Below are positions 13,091 through 21,396 of a stretch of 26,617 bases of DNA, one piece after another. Below the pieces are notes generated by a model. The model was given only the letters and a program-made list of their open reading frames with translations. It ran no database searches and was not told where the DNA came from. Position numbers and translations under genes: made by a program. Numbering within the stretch: the first letter of the stretch is position 1; each line of letters begins with the position of its first letter. This DNA is from CAZEFK01 sp964511405 (lineage in GTDB: Bacteria; Pseudomonadota; Alphaproteobacteria; Elsterales; Elsteraceae): the NCBI GenBank assembly GCA_964511405.1, contig CAZEFK010000097.1, positions 1 to 26,617 on the forward strand, in the 5' to 3' direction.

Positions 13091-13777
13091 TCAATAGGCC
13101 TCGGCGATTTCCACCGCGCGGTAGGCGCGGCCGAAGCGATGTTCAATGCGGCGCTGGATGAGGTCCCAGACCGACGTCATCAACAGATAGTAGAGTGCGG
13201 CCACCGTGAACAGTTCAAGGACCAGAAATCTCTCCTGGATCAGGATCTGCGTGCTGCGCAGCAGTTCTTCCATCGAGATGACCGAGGTCACCGAGGTCGT
13301 CTTGAGCAGGCCGTTGACGCTGTTGCCCAGCGCCGGAATCACGATGCGCACGGCCTGCGGCATCACGATGTAGGTCATGACCTGGGCCGAGCTCAGGCCC
13401 AGCGCCCGGCCGGCATTGGCCTGCCCGGACGGCACGCCCAAGATGCCGGCGCGCACGATCTCGGCCAGGTAGGCTGCCTCGTTCAGCACCAGGCCCAGCA
13501 GCGCCGACTGCACCACCGACAGCTTCAGGCCGAGCTGCGGCAGTCCGGTAAAGATGATGATCAGCTGCACCAGCAGCGGCGTACCCCGGAACACCCAGAT
13601 ATAGGTCCGGGCCGGCACCGACAGCCAGCGCTGTGGCGCCAAGCGCAACAGCGCCAGCGGGCCGCCGACGAGCAAGCCGCCGACGATCGCGGCCACGGTC
13701 AGCCATAGCGTGGTCAGGGCGCCCCGCAGCAGGTAGCCGTTGCCCAGATATTCCAAAAAGCCGCCCCAGTTCCACAC
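13091..13777 (-). CDS. Amino-acid ABC transporter permease (HisM/GlnP type)
   Basis: A 228-residue inner-membrane protein with about five hydrophobic helices. It carries the polar amino-acid permease signature: GALTTLWLTVAAIVGGLLVG near the N-terminus, VFRGTPLLVQLIIIFTGLPQ, and the EAA loop NEAAYLAEIVRAGILGVPSG QANAGRALGLS (given in two parts), followed by PQAVRIVIPALGNSVNGLLK. The GTG at 13777 follows AGGAG nine bases upstream. It works with the binding protein encoded just upstream and the ATPase on the divergent arm. No second permease gene is seen, so it probably forms a homodimer. Confidence 0.9.
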   Translation of the reverse strand: MWNWGGFLEYLGNGYLLRGALTTLWLTVAAIVGGLLVGGPLALLRLAPQRWLSVPARTYIWVFRGTPLLVQLIIIFTGLPQLGLKLSVVQSALLGLVLNEAAYLAEIVRAGILGVPSGQANAGRALGLSSAQVMTYIVMPQAVRIVIPALGNSVNGLLKTTSVTSVISMEELLRSTQILIQERFLVLELFTVAALYYLLMTSVWDLIQRRIEHRFGRAYRAVEIAEAY

Positions 13778-13840
13778 CGTCTTCGGCTCCTACAGGCGCC
13801 GCGTTCCGCCCGGGCGAGCGGAGCGCGGCGCGGTTGCGGT

Positions 13841-13870
13841 TACGAGCTCGGGCCCTACGAGCTCGGGCCC
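13841..13870. repeat. 15-bp tandem duplication across the binding-protein stop codon
   Basis: TACGAGCTCGGGCCC occurs twice in direct succession (13841-13855 and 13856-13870). On the coding strand this repeats the last codons of the binding-protein gene: Gly-Pro-Ser-Ser-stop is followed in frame by Gly-Pro-Ser-Ser-stop. It is a recent slippage-type duplication, neutral for the protein. Confidence 0.85.
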
Positions 13871-14700
13871 TTCACGACGAAGGCGCCACTATTGGCCAGC
13901 AAGCCATACTCGGCCATCAGCTTGCCGTAGTAGCCGTCGGCCTGCATGTCGTTCAGCACCTTGAGCACGGCGTCGCTCAGAGCCTTGCTTTTCATCGCCA
14001 GCGCCACGGGGGCCGGATAGAGGCCGGACAGCGCGCGGTCGAAGTCGCCGCGCTTGGCGTACTCGGCCGCGGTCGCGTCGATCGCCACGCTGGCCTCGGT
14101 CTGCCCCGCCTTCAGCGCCTGGTAGGCCGTCGCAAAATTGTCGAAGGTGCGGATGGTCAGCGGCTTCAGGCCCTTCTCGGTCAACGACTTGTCGAGCAGC
14201 CGCAGCTTGGCCTCCTCGAAGCCGCCGAGTTCGACGCCGATGGTGCGGCCGGCCAGGTCCTCGGGCTTCGTCACGTGCAGCGGGTTGCCCTTGACCACCG
14301 AGATGCTGATCGCCTGCTGCTCGTAAGGGATCATCTGCATCAGCTTGGCCCGCTCTTCGGTCCAGAAGATGCCGGTGTCGATCAGGTCCCAGCGCCCGCC
14401 CTGCAGGCCAGGGATCATGGCCGAGAACTCGATCCGGACATATTCGGGCTTGAGGCACAGCCGCTTGGCAATCTCGGTGCCGAGCGTGATCCGCATGCCC
14501 TTGAGCTCGCCCGACGAGTCCACGAACTGCATGGGTGGCAGCGTCGGGTTGGTCGACATCACCAGGGTGCCCGGCTTGACCAGCTCGGCATCGGGCACCG
14601 CGGGCCTGCAGTCCTGGGCCCCGGCGGCGCCTGCGAGCGCCAGCCCGCCCAGCACCGGCAGGACGCGCAGGCCGGCCTTCAACACCGTCTCGATCGGCAT
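13855..14700 (-). CDS. ABC transporter substrate-binding protein (amino-acid type, family 3)
   Basis: A 281-residue protein with an N-terminal signal peptide (basic start, hydrophobic VLPVLGGLALAGAAGA, probable cleavage after AGA), so periplasmic. The mature part has the SBP_bac_3 pattern: LVMSTNPTLPPMQFVDSSGE, LKGMRITLGTEIAKRL, GGRWDLIDTGIFWTEERAK, DLAGRTIGVELGGFEEAKL and ASVAIDATAAEYA. These bind polar amino acids or opine-like compounds. ATG 14700 follows AGGAG. It lies 24 bases after the DapA-family gene and 77 bases before the permease gene. The ligand cannot be read from sequence. Confidence 0.88.
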   Translation of the reverse strand: MPIETVLKAGLRVLPVLGGLALAGAAGAQDCRPAVPDAELVKPGTLVMSTNPTLPPMQFVDSSGELKGMRITLGTEIAKRLCLKPEYVRIEFSAMIPGLQGGRWDLIDTGIFWTEERAKLMQMIPYEQQAISISVVKGNPLHVTKPEDLAGRTIGVELGGFEEAKLRLLDKSLTEKGLKPLTIRTFDNFATAYQALKAGQTEASVAIDATAAEYAKRGDFDRALSGLYPAPVALAMKSKALSDAVLKVLNDMQADGYYGKLMAEYGLLANSGAFVVKGPSS

Positions 14701-14723
14701 GTCCGTTCTCCTCACTCAGGTGG

Positions 14724-15626
14724 TCACGAAGCAGGGCGCAACACGCCGATCAGGCCGAGCGCCGCCAGATCGGCACGCAGGCGCGGCGCATCGACGGCGG
14801 GCAAGGGCAGGCGCGGCGCGCGCGGGGGTCCGACCGGCAGGCCCATCATGGCCAGGCCGGCCTTGGTCGCGGACACGTAGCGATGGCCGCCGACCCAGCG
14901 CACAACCGGCAGGATCCGCTTGTAGAGGGCCAGCGCGGCATCGCGGTCGGCGGCGTCGGCGACCAGCTCGAACAGCCGGGCCGACGGCCCGGGCAGCAGG
15001 TTGGAGCACACCGCCACCCAGCCCTGCGCGCCCAGCCAGAAGGACTCGTAGCCCAGGATCCCGGCGAACACCGTCATGCGGTCGCCGCACAGCTCGATGA
15101 TGTCGCGGACCCGCGTAACCTCGAGCGTCGATTCCTTGATGTAGCGGACGCTGTCGATCTGAGCCAGGCGCGCCACCGTGGGCGGCGTCAGGTCGACATT
15201 GGCGGTCGCCGGGTTGTTGTAGACCATGATCGGCAGCGCCGTCGCCTCGCCGATCCGCCGGTAGTGCTCGAACAGCTCGTCCTCGGTGGGCGCGCTGTAG
15301 AACGGCGGGATCACCATGATGCCGTCGGCACCGGCCTGCTCGGCCTCCTTGGCGTACGCGACGGCGTCGGCCGTCCATTCCGCGCCGGTGCCGATCAGCA
15401 CCGGGACGCGCCCGGCCGCGGTGGCGATACAGGTCTCGATCACGGCCGCCCGCTCGTCGCGGGTGAGCGACAGGAACTCGCCGGTGCTGCCGAGCGGGAT
15501 CAGGCCATGGATCCCCTGTTCGATCTGCCAGTTCACCAGCGCCGCCAGCGCCGCGAGATCGACCGCGCCGCCGTCGGGCGTGAAGGGCGTGATCAGGACC
15601 GTGTAGGTGCCGCGCAGCGACGTCAT
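14724..15626 (-). CDS. DapA-family (DHDPS/NAL) lyase or aldolase
   Basis: A 300-residue (beta/alpha)8 class I aldolase-family protein. LGSTGEFLSLTRDER (45-59) is the carboxylate-binding loop. VYNNPATANVDLTP holds Tyr136, and VRYIKESTLEV holds the Schiff-base Lys164. True DapA is usually encoded with lysine or cell-wall genes. Here it opens an operon with a transporter and GntR regulator and faces a D-amino-acid-type dehydrogenase. A catabolic relative is more likely, such as HypD (pyrroline-4-hydroxy-2-carboxylate deaminase of hydroxyproline breakdown), a sugar-acid dehydratase or a keto-acid aldolase. The ATG follows AAGGA. Family is certain; reaction is inferred. Confidence 0.85.
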   Translation of the reverse strand: MTSLRGTYTVLITPFTPDGGAVDLAALAALVNWQIEQGIHGLIPLGSTGEFLSLTRDERAAVIETCIATAAGRVPVLIGTGAEWTADAVAYAKEAEQAGADGIMVIPPFYSAPTEDELFEHYRRIGEATALPIMVYNNPATANVDLTPPTVARLAQIDSVRYIKESTLEVTRVRDIIELCGDRMTVFAGILGYESFWLGAQGWVAVCSNLLPGPSARLFELVADAADRDAALALYKRILPVVRWVGGHRYVSATKAGLAMMGLPVGPPRAPRLPLPAVDAPRLRADLAALGLIGVLRPAS

Positions 15627-15645
15627 TCGACAGCGTCCTTGCCAA

Positions 15646-15684
15646 TTGCCTATTTTTTCATCGTGCCGTTATACTAGTCGTATA
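15646..15684 (+). promoter_or_regulatory. Divergent promoter with GntR-type operator
   Basis: TTGCCT (15646-15651), an 18-base spacer and TATACT (15670-15675) form a reasonable promoter for the plus-strand dehydrogenase gene. Over the -10 lies TATAC-TAGTC-GTATA (15670-15684), a perfect 5-5-5 inverted repeat of the kind bound by FCD-type GntR regulators. The placement would allow control of both divergent arms by the GntR protein encoded at 12364-13080. Confidence 0.5.
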
Positions 15685-15723
15685 TGGACCGTATGCGAAT
15701 GTCCAGCTATTGTGACAACACCC

Positions 15724-18687
15724 ATGACCGCCGCCTCGACCCCGCCCTTGCGACTTGCCGATCCCCGTATCCGACCGACTGGCCAATCGATTGCCGTCAC
15801 CTTCGACGGCCGGCCGCTGACCGGCCTCGCGGGCGAGACCGTGGCCGCGACCCTCGCCGCCCACGGCATCGCCGCGCTGCGCTTGACGCGCTCCGGCGAG
15901 CCGCGCGGCCTTCATTGCGGAATGGGCGCCTGCTTCGAGTGCCTGGTGACGATCGATGGTCGGGCCAACCAGCGCGCCTGCCTGGCCAAGATCGCCGCGG
16001 GACAGGACATCCGCTCGCAGCCGCCGGCCGTGCTGGCGCCGCTGACTGCATCGCCGCCCACAGCCGCCCCCGCCGACGAACCCGTGGACGTGCTGGTTAT
16101 CGGCGCCGGTCCGGCCGGCCTGGCGGCCGCCGGGGCCGCCGCCAGGCGCGGCGCGCGAACGGTGGTGCTCGACGAGCGGCCGGAGAGCGGGGGCCAGTAT
16201 TACAAGCCGCTGGCGCCGTCGCACCGCGCCCAACCCGCCCCGGACCGTCAGTACCGGGACGGCGCCGCGCTGGTGACCGCAGCCCGGGCGGCCGGGGTCA
16301 CGATCCGGCAAGAGGCCGCGGTCTGGGGGGCCTATGCGCCGGATGAGGTGGCGGCGCTGGTCGACGGCCGTGCCGTGCTGTACCGGCCGCGCCAGCTGAT
16401 CCTGGCCACCGGCGCTTATGAGCGGCCGGCGCCGGTCCCCGGCTGGACCCTCCCCGGCGTCCTGACCACCGGGGCGGCCCAGACGCTGCTGCGCGCCTAT
16501 CGGGTGGCGCCGGGCCAGCGCGTGGTGATCGCCGGCAATGGACCGCTCAACCTGCAGCTGGCCGCCGAGCTGGTCGCGGCCGGCGTGTCGGTCGCGGCGG
16601 TCCTGGAGAGCGCACCGCGTCCCTCGGCTGCCGACTGGCGCCCCCTTCTGGCCGCTCTGCGCAGCGCGCCCGACCTGATCGGCGACGGCCTGCGCTATCT
16701 GACCAGATTGCGGCGCGCCGGCGTGCCGGTGCTGTGGTCGCACGCCGTGCTGGCCGCCGACGGTGACGGCCAACTGGACCGTGTCCGGGTCGCGCCGCTG
16801 GACGGTACCGGCCGCCTGCAGGCGGCCGACGCGACCATCTACGACGCCGACGCGCTGTGCCTGGGCTACGGCTTCATCCCGTCCACCGAGCTCGCCCGCG
16901 CCCTGGGCTGCGCGCATCGCTGGGTCGACCGCCATCTCGGCTATTTGGCGACCGAAACCGACGCGGACGGCGCCACCAGCGTCCCCGGCGTGTTCGCAGT
17001 CGGCGACGGCGCCGACCTGGGCGGCGCGCGCCTGGCGCTGGCCCGCGGCACGCTGGCCGGCATCGCCGCCGCCGGTCGGCTGGGGCTAGCCGACCCGGAT
17101 TCCCACGAGGCGGTCCGCGCGCGCCGCGGGGCCGGCCGCGCGACCGAATTCCAGACCGCCTTGTGGCGCCTGTTCCGGGCGCCGCCGGTGGTGCTGGACC
17201 AGGTACTCGATGAGACGCCGCTGTGCCGGTGCGAGGCGGTGAGCTTCGGTCGCGCCCGCGCCGAGATCGCAAGTGGCCACGACACGCCGGGCACGCTGAA
17301 GCGCAACACCCGGCTCGGCATGGGGCGCTGCCAAGGCCGCTACTGCGCAAGCACGGCAGCGCGGCTGATTGCCGACCTGACCGGACGGCCGCCGGGCGTC
17401 GAGCAGGGCCTGGCGCCGCGGCTGCCGGCCAAGCCGATGCCGGCCGGCGCCTTCGCGTTCGAGAAGGGCGAATGGGGCGGCCACCGCCGCGCGCCATCGC
17501 CCAACCTGGCCCGGCCCGGCGAGACCGCGCCGCTGCCCGACCAGGAGGCTGCGGTGCTGGTGATCGGCGCCGGCGTGGTCGGCGCCTGCCTGGCCTACTA
17601 CCTGGCGGGCGACGGCCAGGACGTGCTGGTGGTCGACCGCGACGACGCCAACCTGCAGGCCTCGGGCGCCAATGCCGGCAGCCTGCACGTCCAGCTTCTG
17701 GCCTTCGATTTCGGCGCCAGGGCCGAGGCCGGCGGCGGGCCCGCCGCCGCCACGCTGCCCTTGGGACCGCCCTCGGTAGCGCTGTGGCAGGCGCTGCAGG
17801 ACGAGCTGGACGAGGATCTGGACGTACGCGTCACCGGCGGCCTGATGGTTGCCGAAGACGAGGCCGGGCTGCGCTTCCTGCAGGCCAAGGCAGCCCTGGA
17901 GCGCCGCCACGGCATCGCCAACGAGATCATCGGCGCGGCCGAGTTGCGCGCCCTCGCCCCGGCCTTGTCGGAGCGGCTGATCGGCGCCGAGTACGCGCCG
18001 CAGGAAGGCAAGATCAACCCGCTGCGGGCGACCTATGCCGTGCTCGAGGGCGCTCGCCGGCGCGGCGCCCGCGTCCTGCGCGGCACCGATGTGGTCGCGA
18101 TCGGGCGCGCCGGCGCGGCCTGGGAGATTCACACCTCGCGCGGCCGGATCCGCGCCGGCGCCATCGTCAATGCCAGCGGGCCGTGGTCGCGTGCCACCGC
18201 CGCCCTGGTCGGGCTGGACGTGCCGGTCTACAGCGCGCCGCTGCAGATGATCGTGACCGAACCGGCCGCGCCCCTGGTCGGCCAGCTGGTCGCCCATGCC
18301 GACCGCCATCTGAGTCTGAAACAGATGGCCAGCGGCGCCCTGGTCATCGGCGGCGGCTGGACCGCCCGGTTCGACGCGGCCCGTCGCTTCAACCTGGCAA
18401 TCCGCGACTCGGTCGAGGGCAACCTCTGGATCGCCAACCGCGTGCTGCCGCAGCTGGCCGGCCTGCATGTCGTGCGCAGTTGGGCCGGCATGAACGTCGA
18501 CATCGACGGCGCGCCGATCCTGGGCGCCGCCCCCGGCCGGCCCGGCTTCTTCAACGCCGTCACGTCCAACGGCTACACCCTGGCGCCGATCGTGGCGCGC
18601 CTGACCGCCGACCTGGTGTCCCGCGGCCGCGCCGACCTGGACGTCGCGCCGTTCGCCCTCGACCGCTTCTCTGCGACAGCCCCATGA
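15724..18687 (+). CDS. Three-part fused FAD/[2Fe-2S] dehydrogenase (HcnABC / OoxAB / hydroxyproline dehydrogenase-like)
   Basis: A 987-residue protein joining subunits that are separate in hydrogen cyanide synthase, opine oxidase and D-hydroxyproline dehydrogenase. Residues about 20-100 are a [2Fe-2S] domain (GLHCGMGACFECLV; Cys65, 70, 73, 86). Residues about 120-490 are an FAD/NAD-type oxidoreductase (VLVIGAGPAGLAAAG; FAVGDGADLGGARLAL). Residues about 498-545 are a BFD-like cluster domain (Cys501, 503, 536, 541). Residues about 608-985 are a D-amino-acid-oxidase/glycine-oxidase-type subunit (VLVIGAGVVGACLAYYLAGD; MNVDIDGAPILG). Such enzymes oxidise imino or D-amino acids and opines, passing electrons to the respiratory chain. 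ATG 15724 has no strong ribosome site; GTG 15712 is possible. The stop overlaps the ATPase gene (ATGA). Substrate unknown. Confidence 0.88.
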   Translation: MTAASTPPLRLADPRIRPTGQSIAVTFDGRPLTGLAGETVAATLAAHGIAALRLTRSGEPRGLHCGMGACFECLVTIDGRANQRACLAKIAAGQDIRSQPPAVLAPLTASPPTAAPADEPVDVLVIGAGPAGLAAAGAAARRGARTVVLDERPESGGQYYKPLAPSHRAQPAPDRQYRDGAALVTAARAAGVTIRQEAAVWGAYAPDEVAALVDGRAVLYRPRQLILATGAYERPAPVPGWTLPGVLTTGAAQTLLRAYRVAPGQRVVIAGNGPLNLQLAAELVAAGVSVAAVLESAPRPSAADWRPLLAALRSAPDLIGDGLRYLTRLRRAGVPVLWSHAVLAADGDGQLDRVRVAPLDGTGRLQAADATIYDADALCLGYGFIPSTELARALGCAHRWVDRHLGYLATETDADGATSVPGVFAVGDGADLGGARLALARGTLAGIAAAGRLGLADPDSHEAVRARRGAGRATEFQTALWRLFRAPPVVLDQVLDETPLCRCEAVSFGRARAEIASGHDTPGTLKRNTRLGMGRCQGRYCASTAARLIADLTGRPPGVEQGLAPRLPAKPMPAGAFAFEKGEWGGHRRAPSPNLARPGETAPLPDQEAAVLVIGAGVVGACLAYYLAGDGQDVLVVDRDDANLQASGANAGSLHVQLLAFDFGARAEAGGGPAAATLPLGPPSVALWQALQDELDEDLDVRVTGGLMVAEDEAGLRFLQAKAALERRHGIANEIIGAAELRALAPALSERLIGAEYAPQEGKINPLRATYAVLEGARRRGARVLRGTDVVAIGRAGAAWEIHTSRGRIRAGAIVNASGPWSRATAALVGLDVPVYSAPLQMIVTEPAAPLVGQLVAHADRHLSLKQMASGALVIGGGWTARFDAARRFNLAIRDSVEGNLWIANRVLPQLAGLHVVRSWAGMNVDIDGAPILGAAPGRPGFFNAVTSNGYTLAPIVARLTADLVSRGRADLDVAPFALDRFSATAP

Positions 18688-19421
18688 GCCCGATGATCGA
18701 GATCCGGAATGTCAGCAAGCGCTATGGCGCCGTCCTGGTCCTGACCGACTGCACCGCCAGCATCGCGCGCGGCGAAGTGGTCGTCGTGTGTGGCCCCTCG
18801 GGATCGGGCAAGTCGACCCTGATCAAATGCGTCAACGGCCTGGAACCGTTCGACTCGGGCAGCATCGCGGTCGACGGCACTCGGGTCGGCGATCCCGCAA
18901 CCGACATGCGCCGGCTGCGCGCCCGCATCGGCATGGTGTTCCAGAATTTCGAGCTATTCCCGCACCTGACCATCCTGGACAACCTGACCCTCGCTCAGCG
19001 CAAAGTTCTGGGACGCGCCCCGGCCGAGGCCGCCGACCGCGCGCGAACGCTGCTCGGCCGCGTCGGCTTGGCCGGGCATGCCGCCAAGTATCCCGGCCAG
19101 TTGTCGGGCGGTCAGCAGCAGCGCGTGGCGATCGCCCGTGCCCTGGCGATGGATCCGCTGGCCATGCTGTTCGACGAGCCGACCTCGGCGCTCGACCCCG
19201 AAATGATCACCGAGGTCCTGGACGTGATGGCCGAGCTGGCGCGCGACGGCATGACAATGCTGTGCGTCACCCACGAGATGGGCTTCGCCCGCCAAGTCGC
19301 CGACCGCGTGCTGTTCATGGATCACGGCCGCATCGTCGAGGACTGCCCGACCGACGCGTTTTTCGGCGGCGAGCGCTCGGCGCGCGTGCAGCAGTTCCTC
19401 AGCCGGATCCTGCGTCACTGA
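18684..19421 (+). CDS. Amino-acid ABC transporter ATP-binding protein (HisP/GlnQ type)
   Basis: A 245-residue ATPase with Walker A GPSGSGKST (37-45), Q-loop VFQNFELFPHLT, signature LSGGQQQR (140-147), Walker B MLFDEPTSALDP (161-172) and switch histidine VTHEMGFAR. FQNFELFPHLT and DPEMITEVLDVM are typical of the polar amino-acid uptake subclass. Its ATG overlaps the dehydrogenase stop by four bases, so import energy and catabolism are made from one mRNA. The matching permease and binding protein lie on the divergent operon. Confidence 0.92.
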   Translation: MSPMIEIRNVSKRYGAVLVLTDCTASIARGEVVVVCGPSGSGKSTLIKCVNGLEPFDSGSIAVDGTRVGDPATDMRRLRARIGMVFQNFELFPHLTILDNLTLAQRKVLGRAPAEAADRARTLLGRVGLAGHAAKYPGQLSGGQQQRVAIARALAMDPLAMLFDEPTSALDPEMITEVLDVMAELARDGMTMLCVTHEMGFARQVADRVLFMDHGRIVEDCPTDAFFGGERSARVQQFLSRILRH

Positions 19422-19440
19422 GCGGCGGGTCGGACGGCAC

Positions 19441-19459
19441 AGCCGCCCCTGAGGCGGCT
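19441..19459. terminator. Hairpin between convergent operons
   Basis: AGCCGCC, loop CCTGA, GGCGGCT make a 7-pair GC stem between the ATPase stop (19421) and the slipin end (19480). It is a plausible bidirectional terminator although no T-run follows. Confidence 0.5.
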
Positions 19460-19479
19460 AGCGCTTGAGGCTGACGCGG

Positions 19480-20292
19480 TCACGCCCCTTTCGGACCGGC
19501 ACCCCCGGGAGCCGCCGCCGGCGGGCTCGTGGTGACCGCGCGCGCCAGCCCGGCGGCCAAGGCGGCGTTCGGGCCGACCAGGGTCTCCATGGCGACCGGG
19601 AACAGGATCATGGTGTTCTGCTCGGCGCCGATCTCCTTGAGCGTGGCCAGGCTGCGCAAGGTCAGCGCCGTCGGCTCCTGGCCCAGGATCCGGGCCGCCG
19701 CCGCGAGTTCCTCGGCGGCTTCGCGCTCGCCCCGGGCGGTGATGACGCGGGCCCGGGCACCGCGCTCGGCCTCGGCCTCCTGGGCCATGGCCCGGATCAT
19801 GTCGGCCGAAAGATCGACGCTGCGGATCTCGACATGGTCGACGGCGATGCCCCAGGCGTGGGTGCGCTGGTCGACCACCACCGAGATCGCCTGGTTGAGC
19901 TTGTCCTGCTCGGCCAGGACCTCGTCCAGACGGTGCTGGCCGATCGTCGAGCGCAAGGTGATCTGGGCCAACTGGTCGATCGCGCCGTCATAGTTCTTGA
20001 CGCCCAGCAGGGCCTTCTCGGCGTCGACGATCTTGAAATAGACGACGGCGGTGACCTTGACCGAGACATTATCCTTGGTGATGACGTCCTGCGGCTGCAC
20101 CACATGCACCATGACCCGCATATCGGCCTTCAACATCGACTGCAGCAGCGGGACCAGCACGGTCAGGCCGGGATCCCGCGTGCCGGAATAGCGCCCCAGC
20201 GTCAGCACCACGCCGCGCTCATACTGGCGGACCACCCGCAGGCTGGCGATCAGCGCCAGCACGATCAGCACAATCAGGACCAGAAGCGCCAT
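19480..20292 (-). CDS. Slipin (SPFH/band 7, stomatin-like)
   Basis: A 270-residue protein with an N-terminal membrane anchor (LLVLIVLIVLALIASL, 3-18), then the SPFH core: RVVRQYERGVVLTLGRYSGT, DPGLTVLVPLLQSMLKADMR, DNVSVKVTAVVYFKIVDAEK and GQHRLDEVLAEQDKLNQAIS. The coiled-coil oligomerisation stretch is rich in alanine and glutamate (AQEAEAERGARARVITARGE). Slipins form membrane rings and are usually encoded beside an NfeD-type partner; none is seen here. The ATG follows GGGGAGG. It is the last gene of an operon with galM and the DUF1989 gene. The tail (TSPPAAAPGGAGPKGA) is disordered. Confidence 0.9.
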   Translation of the reverse strand: MALLVLIVLIVLALIASLRVVRQYERGVVLTLGRYSGTRDPGLTVLVPLLQSMLKADMRVMVHVVQPQDVITKDNVSVKVTAVVYFKIVDAEKALLGVKNYDGAIDQLAQITLRSTIGQHRLDEVLAEQDKLNQAISVVVDQRTHAWGIAVDHVEIRSVDLSADMIRAMAQEAEAERGARARVITARGEREAAEELAAAARILGQEPTALTLRSLATLKEIGAEQNTMILFPVAMETLVGPNAALAAGLARAVTTSPPAAAPGGAGPKGA

Positions 20293-20325
20293 GGTCGGGC
20301 CTCCCCAGGGTGGTCGGTCGGACGG

Positions 20326-21384
20326 TCAGGCCGTCGAAAAGCGGTAGATCGACGTGTGGCGGTAGGTCTGGCCGGGATCCAGCCGCGCCGACGGATAGCC
20401 GGGCCGGTTGGGGCTGTCCGGCCAGGTCTGCGGCTCCAGGCACAGCCCGTCGGACTGCCGGTACAGCCGGCCATATTTGCCCAGGGCGGCGCCGTCCAGG
20501 AAGTTGCCCGTGTAGAGCTGCAGCCCGGGCTGGTCGGTCAGCAGCTCGAGCACCCGGCCCGACGGGGGATGCTCGACCCGCGCCGCCGGCCGCGGCTGGG
20601 CCGTCCGCCCCTCGCCCAGGCAAAAATTGTGGTCATAGCCGCGGCCGAGGCGAAGCTGCTCGTGGGCCACGCGGATGCCGGCGCCGATCGGCTGCGGTGT
20701 CCGGAAGTCGAACGGCGTGCCGGCGACCGAGTCAGGCGCGCCCAGTGGAATGGCCTGGGCGTCGACCGGCAGGAACCGGTCGGCGTGGATCGTCAGACGG
20801 TGGTCGAGGATATCGCCGCCGGCCGCGGCGCCGCCGAGATTGAAGAACCCGTGATGGGTGATGTTGACCACGGTCGGGCGGTCGGTCACCGCTTCGATCG
20901 CGATCGTCAGCTCGGTCGGGCCCGAGAGGCTGTAAGTCAGGCGGGTCGTCACCGTGCCGGGATAGCCTTCCTCGCCGTCGCGGCTGACATGGGCCAGGGT
21001 GACGAACGGCATGGGCCGGTCGCCGACCGCCGCCACCGTCCAGACCTTGCGGTCGAAGCCCTCGATCCCGCCATGCAGGCTGTTCGGGCCATCGTTGCGC
21101 GGCAGCCGATAGGGCACGCCGTCCAGCTCGAAGCCGGCGCCGGCGATCCGGTTGGCATAGCGCCCGACCGTCGCGCCGAAGAAGCGCCGATCGGCGACAT
21201 AGGGGGCCAGGGTGTCGTGCCCCAGCACGACATCGGCCAGCCGCCCGTCGCGATCGGGCACGTCCAAGGCCTGGACGGCGGCGCCGTAGGTGAGTATCGC
21301 GACCGCGAAGCCGTCGGCCGCGGCCAGCCGGATCCGGTCGACCACGGCCCCGTCCGGCAACTGCCCGAAAGGCTCCCGAGTCAT
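20326..21384 (-). CDS. galM: Aldose 1-epimerase (mutarotase)
   Basis: A 352-residue protein, normal length for GalM, which interconverts alpha and beta anomers of aldohexoses. Motifs: GATVGRYANRIAGAGF (Arg75), DGPNSLHGGIEGFDRK (His104), NITHHGFFNLGG (His177/His178, catalytic acid), GYDHNFCLG, and near the C-terminus LCLEPQTWPDSPN with the catalytic-base glutamate. No signal peptide is present, so it is cytoplasmic. The ATG lies 12 bases after the DUF1989 stop, and slipin follows after 33 bases, which indicates one transcript although functions differ. No sugar pathway genes are adjacent. Confidence 0.92.
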   Translation of the reverse strand: MTREPFGQLPDGAVVDRIRLAAADGFAVAILTYGAAVQALDVPDRDGRLADVVLGHDTLAPYVADRRFFGATVGRYANRIAGAGFELDGVPYRLPRNDGPNSLHGGIEGFDRKVWTVAAVGDRPMPFVTLAHVSRDGEEGYPGTVTTRLTYSLSGPTELTIAIEAVTDRPTVVNITHHGFFNLGGAAAGGDILDHRLTIHADRFLPVDAQAIPLGAPDSVAGTPFDFRTPQPIGAGIRVAHEQLRLGRGYDHNFCLGEGRTAQPRPAARVEHPPSGRVLELLTDQPGLQLYTGNFLDGAALGKYGRLYRQSDGLCLEPQTWPDSPNRPGYPSARLDPGQTYRHTSIYRFSTA

Positions 21385-21396
21385 GGCGCGCGACGC

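Noticed and set aside
15658..18468. Long minus-strand frames opposite the fused dehydrogenase
   Set aside because: They show no family motifs, while the plus strand carries four intact cofactor-binding signatures.
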